From positions 1,612,001-1,676,000 of the forward strand of contig CP176050.1 in NCBI GenBank assembly GCA_046199005.1: a DNA stretch of 64,000 nt. The letters run 5' to 3'. Below, in pieces: positions 8,251 through 16,074 of this stretch. The position numbers and the translations under genes are program-made. The DNA comes from Ascidiimonas sp046199005. GTDB taxonomy: Bacteria > Bacteroidota > Bacteroidia > Flavobacteriales > Flavobacteriaceae. The notes below the pieces were generated by a model that was not told where the DNA came from, made no database searches, and was given only the letters and a program-made list of their open reading frames with translations. Numbering within the stretch: the stretch's first letter is position 1; every line of letters begins with the position of its first letter.

Positions 8251-8838
8251 TTATTTAATTCCAGTAGAACAATAATTCTCATAGAAATCACCCAGTTTGT
8301 ATTTAGAATTAGCAGTTAAGAGAAGATATGTTTGGCAAAAACTCTGCGTGTTTTTTTTAATGATGAATAAAATATTGTCGAAATAATACTCTGCGTATTC
8401 TCCGTCAACGAATTCAGCCATATTGTAAAAAGGCAATAAAATTTCCTTTAGATCTCTTTCTACCGCATCAAAAATAGCATCATTAATTAAGTAATATAAT
8501 TCCAAAGTTCCTTCCTCATAACTGAGTGAATAAAATACACCAAACTCTTCGTCTGTTTGAGGGATGCTTTTGACAATTGCAGAATTATCCTTAAGCATTT
8601 CCTGATCGATATTATGCAACCACTTTAAGTACTCTTCTTTGGTTCTTTGTGTTTTACCAACTGGGCTAATCTCATTTATCTCAAACCATATAACATCTGG
8701 AAAGATGCCTTCATTTTCTTTCTTTCTTTGGGTATTCTCATGTTCAACGGAATTGTTTGAAATGATAATGTTTTCTTTCCCTTGACCCATTTGGCAAAAG
8801 AATATTAGAAGAAAAAAATTTACTATAAGTGATATCAT
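8251..8838 (-). CDS. Exported hypothetical protein
   Basis: The ORF is open from 8874, but the ATG at 8838 is preferred. It places a clear Sec signal peptide (MISLIVNFFLLIFFCQMGQG) at the N-terminus and avoids a 29-bp overlap with the VKOR-fusion gene, leaving a 7-bp gap. The mature part of about 180 aa is acidic, with two Cys in the last third (QSFCQTYLL and ENYCSTGIK) that could form a disulphide. No family is recognised. Its position directly behind a thiol-oxidoreductase fusion suggests it is a partner or substrate in the periplasm (inference). Confidence 0.6.
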   Translation of the reverse strand: MISLIVNFFLLIFFCQMGQGKENIIISNNSVEHENTQRKKENEGIFPDVIWFEINEISPVGKTQRTKEEYLKWLHNIDQEMLKDNSAIVKSIPQTDEEFGVFYSLSYEEGTLELYYLINDAIFDAVERDLKEILLPFYNMAEFVDGEYAEYYFDNILFIIKKNTQSFCQTYLLLTANSKYKLGDFYENYCSTGIK

Positions 8839-8845
8839 GTTTATT

Positions 8846-10420
8846 TTAATAGTCTTGATCTTCAAGTAATTCATCTATCATAAAAAACAGATCATCTATG
8901 GTATAAAGTTTAGGTAGTTCATGCCCGTTGATGAGTACAGCAGGGGTATAACTTATTCCCGACTTATGACACCATTCGTGTTGGTTGGTTAGAATATGAT
9001 CTATTTTCTGAACGTCCAGATTAGGTTCTTCATATTTTTTTATCCACTTTTTTTCATTGGTTGTATTATACCAATCCCTCATTGCAGCCTTTATATCTGT
9101 CTTATTTGACATTTGAAGGTTCATCATAGTTCTATAAATCGCTTTGTCAAAATCAGGCTCCTCATTAAGATCAACATTGAAAACGATGTTCCAATTAACG
9201 AATGCCTGCTTATTAGCAAGTAAAACATCTAATTTCCTGAACATGCTACTGCAATACTCACAAAAAGGATCGGTGATAAGGGTAACATTTAAGTTCGTAT
9301 TGTTATTATTGAAGTTAATATATTTCAGATCGGTATTTATTTTTTTTCCGGATACCAAAATGTTCTTAAACATTTGATAGTCATTTAAAGTTCTGTTTCT
9401 GATAATAACTTTGCTTATCAATTCGTGATTCCGAATCAATAATTTTTTAAAGGATCTCCAAATGAAATAGATGGCTATAAATACTGAAAGATTTAAAAAG
9501 ATAAAATCAAAATCCAGTAAAGAAATGATTAATTCGTGTTTAAAGATCAAAAAAATAAAGAAAAACTCCAGAGTTAGCGTAAGAACGATACCTAAGCATA
9601 CAGGACACCAAACTTTTACTACAAATTTCTGATAATAAATAGAGGGAATGGCAAAAAGCGGAGTCATTATTAATGCGAAGAATTGAACTCTGAAAAAAGG
9701 AATAGAAAGATCAAGTATTGAAAGGATGATGAGCAATAACAACTGTGACACAAAGAAAGCAAAACTTAAATCCGCAAAATCCAATAGCTTAAACAACTTC
9801 CATTTTTTTGAAGTAATGACTGTTTTACAATCTGATTGCTTAGAAATGGTACAAATTTTTTCTTGAAAAGCGTTATTAAAATTAAATACATCTTTTAGAG
9901 CGAACATAGATAACAATACGCCAATAGCAGCGAGTAGAGAGAAACCAAGAACAGATGTACTAAAACCAGCACTTATTAATATGAGTGTCAAAACTAAACC
10001 TACTGTAATGGATTTAGCAATCACATTCTTGCTATACGTCTTCTTCAATTCAGGGTTATCTTCTAAAATCAAAGCCATGTTTCCCCAACTCTTTTCAATA
10101 ATATTTTCGGGTAGCTTTGTAGCATTCACTTTGAAGTAATTATTCTTATGCTCTACTAAAGCTAATCGTACATTTCCATTTTTGCCGCGGAATGTTCCAA
10201 GGAAACAATTATCAGAAGCTGCTACTTCTTGAATAGAATCTGCCTGATAGACTCCATATTTGATGTTAAAATGATCTAATGCATTAACTATAGAAAGAAT
10301 CTGTGGATATTCGGGATGCGATTTTAAATAATACGAAAAAGCATTTTTGTCGACACTAATCCGTTTCTTTTTAAAAAGTTTCATCAAAGTGAAGGGAATA
10401 TCATTGCTATCCATGGTCAA
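8846..10420 (-). CDS. C39-like / vitamin K epoxide reductase / thioredoxin fusion
   Basis: The 524-aa protein has three modules. Residues 10-125 resemble a peptidase C39 domain (SHPEYPQILSIVNALDHFNI) but lack the catalytic Cys, so this part is probably a leader-binding pseudo-peptidase. Residues 135-325 form a VKOR membrane core with several helices, a loop Cys pair C190/C198 and the redox pair C272-PV-C275. Residues 375-524 form a DsbA-like thioredoxin with C387-EY-C390 and a cis-Pro loop (SYTPAVLING). Such proteins drive disulphide formation at the membrane. Next to Cys-rich peptide precursors, it likely oxidises them or a partner; this is inference. It could start at Met1 or Met3. Confidence 0.85.
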   Translation of the reverse strand: MTMDSNDIPFTLMKLFKKKRISVDKNAFSYYLKSHPEYPQILSIVNALDHFNIKYGVYQADSIQEVAASDNCFLGTFRGKNGNVRLALVEHKNNYFKVNATKLPENIIEKSWGNMALILEDNPELKKTYSKNVIAKSITVGLVLTLILISAGFSTSVLGFSLLAAIGVLLSMFALKDVFNFNNAFQEKICTISKQSDCKTVITSKKWKLFKLLDFADLSFAFFVSQLLLLIILSILDLSIPFFRVQFFALIMTPLFAIPSIYYQKFVVKVWCPVCLGIVLTLTLEFFFIFLIFKHELIISLLDFDFIFLNLSVFIAIYFIWRSFKKLLIRNHELISKVIIRNRTLNDYQMFKNILVSGKKINTDLKYINFNNNNTNLNVTLITDPFCEYCSSMFRKLDVLLANKQAFVNWNIVFNVDLNEEPDFDKAIYRTMMNLQMSNKTDIKAAMRDWYNTTNEKKWIKKYEEPNLDVQKIDHILTNQHEWCHKSGISYTPAVLINGHELPKLYTIDDLFFMIDELLEDQDY

Positions 10421-10550
10421 TATGTGGTTTAATTTTCAAATCGGCTTTCATTCTTGAACAGCTGTTGTAACGAATATACTTATAGACTTTAAAGATTAGC
10501 AAAAAAAGACTTTAGATTTTCGATAACTTGATTATGTCATGATCACTGGA

Positions 10551-10587
10551 CTAATGAAAATCACACGTGTTATTTTCTAAACATTAG
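10551..10587. promoter_or_regulatory. Long hairpin with near-palindrome between LanC and VKOR genes
   Basis: The outer arms CTAATG (10551-10556) and CATTAG (10582-10587) enclose a 20-bp near-palindrome centred on ACACGTGT (10557-10576). It lies downstream of lanC and upstream of the VKOR fusion. It could be a processing or attenuation hairpin, or an operator. No U-run follows in the minus direction. Confidence 0.4.
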
Positions 10588-10591
10588 ACTT

Positions 10592-11785
10592 CTAGTATAG
10601 CAGAAAAAAATCACTCCAATCGTATTTACCATACTCGAGAGAAAGAAGGACCAATCCTGTTCCTGTAAGTCCTGCAAGCATTGAACAAGTGTCTAAAACA
10701 TACGAATGATCTTTATCTTGCTTATAGGCGGGGTAGTAAATATCTCCCTTAATATTCAACTGGGTATTCAAGTTGTGTAGTAGTTCTCCTTTCCAATAAT
10801 CAATTCGTTTGTCTATAAGAGGGTTTTTCAAAAGTTCATTGATTTTCGCAAGTGTATAGGTAATTCCTGAGAGCCCGTGACAGAACGCAGTGTCAAAAAA
10901 GAAGTTTTCTTCAAAATGATCTATTTCAGAATTGCTTATTCTTCTGTGGTAAAGACCATTTATAACCTCAATAGCTTCTTTTCTAAGGTCAGTCTTTTTT
11001 AAGGTTTCAGCACTATAAAGCATGGCATATGCAATACCTAAGTCACCGTTGCACCAGGCTAATCTGGATCCTGCTTCACTTCCGTTCTCTGAGTAGTTGC
11101 TTGGAAAATAACAATTATAAGGATTTTTGTTTTTAAAACTTACCAGGCTTTTGATAATGCCTTCTATAAGATAATCCATTTTAGGATTTTCATAGCCTTG
11201 ATTCTTTATTTTTGTAAGGAAAACCAGAATACCCGAAATACCATGTGCTAATCCTAGATTCACGATATTTTTTTCAGTCATAGACGAATCATACCAATAA
11301 ATACCTTTTTCATTTTCTACTTTATTTTCAAGGAGGGAATCGATGAATAGATCTATATAATTTAGTACTTCTTCCTGTTTGTATTTTTCTGAATTAAATA
11401 ATAAATCCAGTTTATTAATACTGCCGTGAAGTGCATCAAAAAAATTGCCTTGGAGATCGATTTCAATGGATTTGAAAAGATGTGGTTTCAAATCATCTAT
11501 AAAAGAGTCATCGGATACTATATCATGTTTAAAGAGATAATCTACTACCCAAAAGAAGCTCTCAAAACCTTCTAAAAAACCGGTATGCATTTTTCTTTCA
11601 GGAAATACTTCAATAGCTTTTTCCAGTAACTCAAGTGTTTTCTGCTTGTATACTTCATTTTTAGAGTATCTATAAAGCGTTGATTCAAAAACGACTACAC
11701 CTAAATCCTCAGCAATAGTTGGCATATTCATATTTGTTGCTATATCGTATAATACAGATTCAATCTGAAGTATTTCTTTTTTCAT
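10592..11785 (-). CDS. LanC-like lanthionine synthetase (cyclase)
   Basis: This 397-aa protein is a typical LanC-family alpha/alpha-barrel. The zinc ligands are conserved: Cys245 in AWCNGDLG and Cys302-His303 in FCHGLSG. His181 in LGLAHGISG and Arg241 just before the WC motif match the catalytic His and Arg of NisC-type cyclases. LanC adds Cys thiols to dehydroalanine/dehydrobutyrine to make (methyl)lanthionine. Its neighbours are two GG-leader Cys-rich peptides (137 bp upstream), but no LanB dehydratase is nearby. Dehydration must therefore occur elsewhere, or the enzyme does another Cys-addition job. Confidence 0.88.
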   Translation of the reverse strand: MKKEILQIESVLYDIATNMNMPTIAEDLGVVVFESTLYRYSKNEVYKQKTLELLEKAIEVFPERKMHTGFLEGFESFFWVVDYLFKHDIVSDDSFIDDLKPHLFKSIEIDLQGNFFDALHGSINKLDLLFNSEKYKQEEVLNYIDLFIDSLLENKVENEKGIYWYDSSMTEKNIVNLGLAHGISGILVFLTKIKNQGYENPKMDYLIEGIIKSLVSFKNKNPYNCYFPSNYSENGSEAGSRLAWCNGDLGIAYAMLYSAETLKKTDLRKEAIEVINGLYHRRISNSEIDHFEENFFFDTAFCHGLSGITYTLAKINELLKNPLIDKRIDYWKGELLHNLNTQLNIKGDIYYPAYKQDKDHSYVLDTCSMLAGLTGTGLVLLSLEYGKYDWSDFFLLY

Positions 11786-11876
11786 TATTTAGGTATTGAT
11801 CAAGAATTTGCTATTGGCAAAAGTTATAGTATCATCTTATTTCTAAGTGTAATGAACAGCCATAACTAAAAAAGAA

Positions 11877-11908
11877 AAGGCTTTCAATTTTCAAAGAAAG
11901 CCTTTTTT
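11877..11908 (-). terminator. Terminator after the RiPP precursor genes
   Basis: The hairpin AAGGCTTTC/GAAAGCCTT has an 8-9-bp stem and T-rich flanks on both strands. It lies 15 bp beyond the stop of precursor 1, so most peptide mRNA should end here, with limited read-through into lanC. This fits high expression of precursors relative to enzymes. Confidence 0.75.
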
Positions 11909-11922
11909 GTATGTATAGTGAA

Positions 11923-12117
11923 TTATTGAATAGGTAAACTAATAGAAACGAATCCATCAATACCACCGCTATCACAGCAATCTTTACCTTTACGAGATCC
12001 TCTTTCACAGCTAGCAATGCAGAAACCAACGCTTACAGAACCACCACCATTAATTTCATTCATCTCAACTTTGTCCAATTGAGAAATAGTTCTTTTGTTC
12101 AAATCTAATTTTTTCAT
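11923..12117 (-). CDS. GG-leader RiPP precursor peptide 1
   Basis: This 64-aa peptide has a leader MKKLDLNKRTISQLDKVEMN ending in NGGG, matching the Bacteroidota natural-product precursor (GG-leader, class I lanthipeptide-type) pattern. The core of about 38 residues carries four Cys in C-x3-C-x9-CC spacing and several Ser. The block FCIASCERGSRKGKDCC closely matches the core of the second peptide upstream (12201-12371). Upstream DNA is also similar between the two genes, so they arose by tandem duplication. The LanC and VKOR/thioredoxin genes nearby suggest thioether or disulphide rings. Confidence 0.85.
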   Translation of the reverse strand: MKKLDLNKRTISQLDKVEMNEINGGGSVSVGFCIASCERGSRKGKDCCDSGGIDGFVSISLPIQ

Positions 12118-12200
12118 TTCTTATAAAATTAATTTTTAACACTTACTCTTTTTTAGGATTTTCAGCTTCCTCCTAATTAAAATTCAATTTTGGATAATGC

Positions 12201-12371
12201 CTACTCGATAAATGAAAGTATCACTGAATCGTTAGTACAACAATTTTTGTCCTTTCTTGTACCTCTTTTGCAACTTGCAAGACAAATACTCCAATCTCCT
12301 CCATTGATGGCATTCATCTGCTGTTGATCAAGTCTAGACACAGTTTTTTTGTTTAAATCTAATTTTTTCAT
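12201..12371 (-). CDS. GG-leader RiPP precursor peptide 2 (56 aa)
   Basis: Reading from the ATG at 12371 gives a 56-aa peptide: leader MKKLDLNKKTVSRLDQQQMN, cleavage-site context INGG, and a core with ICLASCKRGTRKDKNCC. It stops at the TAG at 12201-12203. The leader is nearly identical to that of precursor 1, and the core conserves C-x-A-S-C-x-R-G-x-R-K-x-K-x-C-C, while the C-terminal tails diverge. Conservation of Cys and basic residues against tail divergence is what paralogous active peptides show. It is short enough to be missed by a 60-codon cut-off. It lies 83 bp upstream of precursor 1. Confidence 0.85.
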   Translation of the reverse strand: MKKLDLNKKTVSRLDQQQMNAINGGDWSICLASCKRGTRKDKNCCTNDSVILSFIE

Positions 12372-12430
12372 TTCTATAATTTTGTTTTGGTGCCTACTCT
12401 TTGAAGGATTTTCGGCTTACTCCTTTTTTT
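12372..12430 (-). promoter_or_regulatory. Duplicated 5' leader of the two precursor genes
   Basis: The minus strand upstream of precursor 2 has a segment (GCCGAAAATCCTTCAAAGAG, about 12397-12416) that recurs, with few changes, upstream of precursor 1 at about 12143-12168. Shared non-coding sequence at the same distance from both starts suggests a duplicated promoter or 5' UTR element. No exact TAnnTTTG box was located, so the promoter position is unresolved. Confidence 0.45.
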
Positions 12431-12487
12431 AAAAAAATTATAATGGATTAACAGTTAATTACTTTAGCGATTTGCATAGTAAGTTTT

Positions 12488-13627
12488 CTAATCTTTGTAT
12501 TTATAAATCACTTTACCCAGTCTATCCTTTGCGTTATAGGTTCTATCGAAGAATAGGTCTTCCTCTCCCTCCAAGAAAACCGAATCGATTTCAATATTAA
12601 ATTTTCCGTTTATTAGATCTTCTAGAGCTTTCACTCCGTCCTCTTTTAGACCAATACAATTACCCATTATGGATATATTACGCGTTAATGCCTGGGTCAA
12701 AATATTACTGAAAGGACGGCCTTTATACGTATATCTTCCATTATCAAAATCCGGATATTGATTGTAAAGTCCACATGTAATGTACTTTGCATCCATATTT
12801 AGATAGTCAATTATCCTAGGCAGATAAATGTCAAAAAAAGGATCAATTACTGCATCGAAGCCTCCTATTTCGTCCATCTTCTGCATGAACGTCTCATCAT
12901 CTTCATAAGTCTCTAGATCATGATTGATGGTTAAAACATCCTCTACACCTTTACGCATTAAAACATCCCTGTGCTTTGGGTTAGAAGTCATTGCATATAC
13001 TTTTACCGGGTAATTTCTTAAGGCATCAATGGTCGTGATCGATGTATTGGAATTGGCTGCAGTAACCAAAACTTTCGCATCTGGTTTGGTCACTTTTCTT
13101 ATCATGCTGTAAGCGGTAAATCCTGCGATGGGAAAGCCTGCCAGAATTTCGTCGGATATATCAATGTCTTTAGGGACTTTAATTAATTTGTTAGCCTTAA
13201 AGCTCTCAATTCGTGATGAAGCATAATTAGTGGCAATCCCACCTTTATAATCTTCGTTGTATGACGGGTAGCTAATATTGGGAATGACTTTATCTCCGAT
13301 GTTAAAATCTTTTACGTTCTCACCAATTTCGACGACCTCTCCAACAAAATCAGAACCCAAATAGGTAAAATGTAAATTACCTTTTAAGATTTCACTTTTG
13401 ATAAACTTATCACTGTTTAATAAGATGGTTTTATCTCTGTAATTGCAGGAAAAAGCAATTTTCTTCACCAATACAACATTTTCCTTTTCAGGACAGTCGT
13501 TCAACGTTAAGTCTGGTTCTTCAACAAGACCTGTATGGATATCATTATGTTCAATAGTAAATTTCCCCTTAGTTTTTAAACCATCATAGGTTTTCATTTC
13601 TTCTGGGAATACTATTACACTTTTCAT
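12488..13627 (-). CDS. MDR-superfamily (quinone reductase / alcohol dehydrogenase-like) oxidoreductase
   Basis: The 379-aa protein has a GroES-like N-terminal catalytic domain (FSCNYRDKTILL, FVGEVVEIGENV, FNIGDKVIP) and a Rossmann domain (KVLVTAANSNTSITTIDALR). About 50 residues precede the usual family start, which is unusual. The zinc ligands of classical ADH are not evident, so it is nearer the zinc-free quinone oxidoreductases. It is 116 bp upstream of RiPP precursor 2 on the same strand. MDR enzymes (LanJA/LtnJ type) reduce dehydroalanine to D-Ala in some lanthipeptides; such tailoring is a candidate role, by inference only. Confidence 0.75.
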   Translation of the reverse strand: MKSVIVFPEEMKTYDGLKTKGKFTIEHNDIHTGLVEEPDLTLNDCPEKENVVLVKKIAFSCNYRDKTILLNSDKFIKSEILKGNLHFTYLGSDFVGEVVEIGENVKDFNIGDKVIPNISYPSYNEDYKGGIATNYASSRIESFKANKLIKVPKDIDISDEILAGFPIAGFTAYSMIRKVTKPDAKVLVTAANSNTSITTIDALRNYPVKVYAMTSNPKHRDVLMRKGVEDVLTINHDLETYEDDETFMQKMDEIGGFDAVIDPFFDIYLPRIIDYLNMDAKYITCGLYNQYPDFDNGRYTYKGRPFSNILTQALTRNISIMGNCIGLKEDGVKALEDLINGKFNIEIDSVFLEGEEDLFFDRTYNAKDRLGKVIYKYKD

Positions 13628-13999
13628 GTTTTTCTATTTTATCAAAATAGGAATTGTACTTATCGATTGGAGCAAACATAATAAACTACCACCAGAAATT
13701 TTGGGCAATTTTTGATGAATTAGTCCAGATTCCCAGAATCCAGACATCAAGTTTGCGTGTAAATTTGTTGAGTTTTATCAAAAACATTTAATCCTAAAAT
13801 TCAATTCAGAATTTGTTTGTAAAGCTTAGATGAATTACATGGTCTTGGTGGGATATTTTGATCCTGTTTATAGAGATTTTTAAAAGTAATTCACCTTAAG
13901 AAGCTGAATGAATTCTTAAGTAATGGCGACGAATGAAAATAGCCCGGATTATCTAGTTTTGACTTGTACCTAAATTTGGGAGGAGGTCAATTTTTAATC

Positions 14000-14184
14000 G
14001 GGAGTTACCTTCGGTGATTCCTCTTGGGGGAAAGCTTTATATTTCACAAAACCTGCATCGCTTCGCGCTGAGTTTTTTAATTTGTTGACTTTTGATTTTG
14101 AATTGGGAGTTACCTCCAGCGATTCCTTTTGGGGGAAGCTTTACATTTCACAAAACCGGCATCGCTTCGCGCTGAGTTTTTTAT
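14000..14184. repeat. Two ~80-bp imperfect direct repeats
   Basis: Copies at 14000-14081 and 14105-14184 both begin GGGAGTTACCT, share TTGGGGGAA and TTTCACAAAACC, and end with GCATCGCTTCGCGCTGAGTT. They differ at about ten positions and are 105 bp apart start to start. They lie just outside the left end of the tRNA-Met island, so they belong to the host chromosome and not to the element. Confidence 0.8.
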
Positions 14185-14233
14185 TTGCATCAACCCTTTG
14201 CCGAATTTATTCGCCACGGGTTTCCGCAAATAA

Positions 14234-14257
14234 AAAACCCGGCTTAAACCGGGTTTT
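14234..14257 (-). terminator. Original tRNA-Met terminator stranded at the left island end
   Basis: The arms AAAACCCGG/CCGGGTTTT surround a 6-nt loop, followed on the minus strand by a T-run. It sits directly 3' of the truncated tRNA copy at 14262-14307. The intact tRNA-Met at 21877-21950 now has a different terminator. The simplest reading is that this one served the tRNA before the island inserted. Confidence 0.75.
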
Positions 14258-14261
14258 GTTT

Positions 14262-14307
14262 ATGTAGCGAGATCGGGAATTGAACCCGAGACCTCCGGGT
14301 TATGAAT
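14262..14307 (-). repeat. Left attachment core: 3' fragment of tRNA-Met
   Basis: These 46 bases are identical to 21874-21919, covering the tRNA 3' end, T-arm, variable loop and anticodon loop (GTTATGAAT on the plus strand). The 5' half of the tRNA is missing, so this copy is not functional. Confidence 0.95.
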
Positions 14308-14885
14308 TGCACAAGCATAGTTTTGAAAATTTTAATCATCTGTTAGTCAATAATTTAATTTTTTACATTTCACTTAAAAAACACCATTTCAGGTACTTTT
14401 TCAGGTACTTTAATTTTAGCTGCAAGTTAGTGTTTTTGTAGTAAAGATCAATGTCATAATTTTAGGTTCTGGATGTATTTATTGGATATAATCCTTATGC
14501 TGCAATGAAATGAACAATCATATTGTTGGGATTGTTGGTTCTATTTGCTTTATATGTTTTTTATAGGGTGATTTTACATGTTCCTATGATAATACTTAAT
14601 AAAAACTTTATAAGATACCTTAAATCGTTTTCAATCGAAAATGTATGGGACGCAAAAGTTTAAAATTAATACGAATGTTTCATGATCTATAAACTATTCT
14701 ATGTCCTACTTTAATTATAATAATAAAATTATGTAAACATGAATTTAATCTTTTTGTTGTTGCAAGCCAAAATAAAGATTGAGTTATTCCATAAGTTGTA
14801 TAATAAATAAACCTAATTTTAAAATTGGATTATCATTCCTCAATTGTTTAATTTTATCCAATATTTTGATTAACATTTAATAAAT
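14308..14885. other. AT-rich gene-free left end of the island
   Basis: No gene is supported. It contains the recombinase arm-site repeat at 14387-14411 and, near the right edge, the presumed promoter region of the cargo operon (a TAATAAATATG context at the first start). Nothing else is recognisable. Confidence 0.6.
14387..14411. promoter_or_regulatory. Putative recombinase arm-type site, left
   Basis: This is a 25-bp sequence made of two copies of TTTCAGGTACTT with 12-bp period, 79 bp from the left att core. It is identical to 21769-21793, which is 80 bp from the right core and in the same orientation. Equal spacing either side of the joined attP core is what arm-binding sites of a tyrosine recombinase would show. 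Confidence 0.7.
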
Positions 14886-15836
14886 ATGAATACTAAATAT
14901 GCTATTGCAATACACGGTGGAGCGGGAGATATAACTAGTTTGTCAAATGAACAAAAGCGAAAGTACCAAAGTGTTTTACTAAAATCCTTAGAAAAGGGAA
15001 AAGTCATATTAGAACGAAAGGGTTCTTCGATAGACTCAATTGTAGAGTCCATAAAAGTCTTAGAAGACTCGCCTCTTTTCAACGCGGGAAGAGGATCGGT
15101 TTTTAATTCAAATGGTATAAACGAAATGGATGCGGCCATAATGGAAGGGCTTAATCTCAATATCGGTTCTGTGACTGGCGTTAATCACGTAAAAAATCCT
15201 ATTGTAGCGGCCAAAGTAATTCTTGATGATCCAAAATTACTTATGCTTACGGGGAAGAGCGCTGAGGATTTAGTTCGTGAACAGGGAGTGAAAATTGAAA
15301 ATACATCTTATTTTCATACCAAATTCAGATATAATCAATTTCTAATGGCTCAAGGCACGGATGAATCTTTTTTAGATCATGATATTTTTTTTGAGGAAAA
15401 ATTAAATATTAAGGATAAAAAGTACGGTACTGTCGGAGCAGTCGCCATCGATTATTTGGGAAATATTGCTGCTGGCACTTCTACTGGTGGATTAACAAAT
15501 AAAAAAAGCGGAAGAATAGGCGATTCAGCAATACCTGGAGCAGGTACTTTTGCATCAAATGATACATGCGGAATATCCTGTACTGGTCAAGGAGAATTTT
15601 TTTTGAGATTGATAGCTGGGCACGAAATTTCTGCTATGATTAAATATAATAAATTTAATATAGCAGAAGCTCTTGATAATTTCATTAATAACCAATTGAA
15701 TAGATTTAATGCTAAAGGTGGAATCATTGCTGTCGATAATAAATATAATATTTCTTGTAACTTTAATACTTTAGCCATGTTTAGAGGATTCGCAAAGTAT
15801 AATGGATTACCTAAAATAGAGATTTTTAAATCTTGA
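14886..15836 (+). CDS. Isoaspartyl peptidase/L-asparaginase-like Ntn hydrolase
   Basis: The 316-aa protein has the features of plant-type asparaginases. It begins with IAIHGGAGD and has LFNAGRGSVF at about 64-73. The autocleavage nucleophile is Thr182 in KKYGTVGAVA, followed by the substrate-binding segment GTSTGGLTNKKSGRIGDS. Such proenzymes self-cleave into two subunits and hydrolyse beta-aspartyl peptides or asparagine. It has no signal peptide. It is the first gene of a compact four-gene cargo operon in the tRNA-Met island, and its codon use is much more AT-rich than that of genes outside. The substrate within this setting is unknown. Confidence 0.88.
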   Translation: MNTKYAIAIHGGAGDITSLSNEQKRKYQSVLLKSLEKGKVILERKGSSIDSIVESIKVLEDSPLFNAGRGSVFNSNGINEMDAAIMEGLNLNIGSVTGVNHVKNPIVAAKVILDDPKLLMLTGKSAEDLVREQGVKIENTSYFHTKFRYNQFLMAQGTDESFLDHDIFFEEKLNIKDKKYGTVGAVAIDYLGNIAAGTSTGGLTNKKSGRIGDSAIPGAGTFASNDTCGISCTGQGEFFLRLIAGHEISAMIKYNKFNIAEALDNFINNQLNRFNAKGGIIAVDNKYNISCNFNTLAMFRGFAKYNGLPKIEIFKS

Positions 15837-15847
15837 CCATAAATAAA

Positions 15848-16066
15848 ATGAAAGGAAAAATAATATATATAAAGTCCGGGACTAAGTCTGGAAAGATTAT
15901 TGAAGAAACCGAAAAAAAACAATTTAATTTTGATTTTGACAGTTTTTGTAATATTTTTCAGAAAATTTATATAGGAATGCCAGTAGTGTTTGATGTAATG
16001 GAGCTTAATGGAGTATTAAAGGCGGTTAATATCGTGGTAGAAAATACCTACTGGGAGGATAGTTAG
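15848..16066 (+). CDS. Small cold-shock-domain-like protein
   Basis: The frame is open from a TTG at 15833, but the ATG at 15848 is preferred, giving 72 aa and a gap of 11 bp from the preceding gene. The sequence begins MKGKIIYIKSGTKSGKIIEE and ends with VVFDVMELNGVLKAVNIVV. That layout (MKG start, later VxFxV, then A-x-N-V) parallels cold-shock/OB-fold proteins, but the RNP motifs are not conserved. A nucleic-acid-binding or small-ligand OB role is possible. The gene is tightly packed between the hydrolase and the methyltransferase. Confidence 0.6.
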   Translation: MKGKIIYIKSGTKSGKIIEETEKKQFNFDFDSFCNIFQKIYIGMPVVFDVMELNGVLKAVNIVVENTYWEDS

Positions 16067-16074
16067 TTCACGGC

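Larger units (their letters stand above)
13628..14261. other. Intergenic region with degenerate sequence and a direct repeat
   Basis: This ~630-bp stretch contains no supported gene. Its right half holds two ~80-bp imperfect direct repeats and the displaced tRNA-Met terminator, both listed separately. The left part (13628-13995) is AT-rich and shows nothing I can name; it should contain the promoter of the MDR gene. Confidence 0.6.

Noticed and set aside
11832..12029. 65-codon minus-strand ORF over precursor 1
   Set aside because: It is an out-of-frame shadow of the precursor peptide; the GG-leader frame is clearly the real one.
14082..14267. 61-codon plus-strand ORF next to the left att site
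   Set aside because: It runs through the direct repeat, the displaced terminator and the tRNA fragment, so it cannot be a functional gene.
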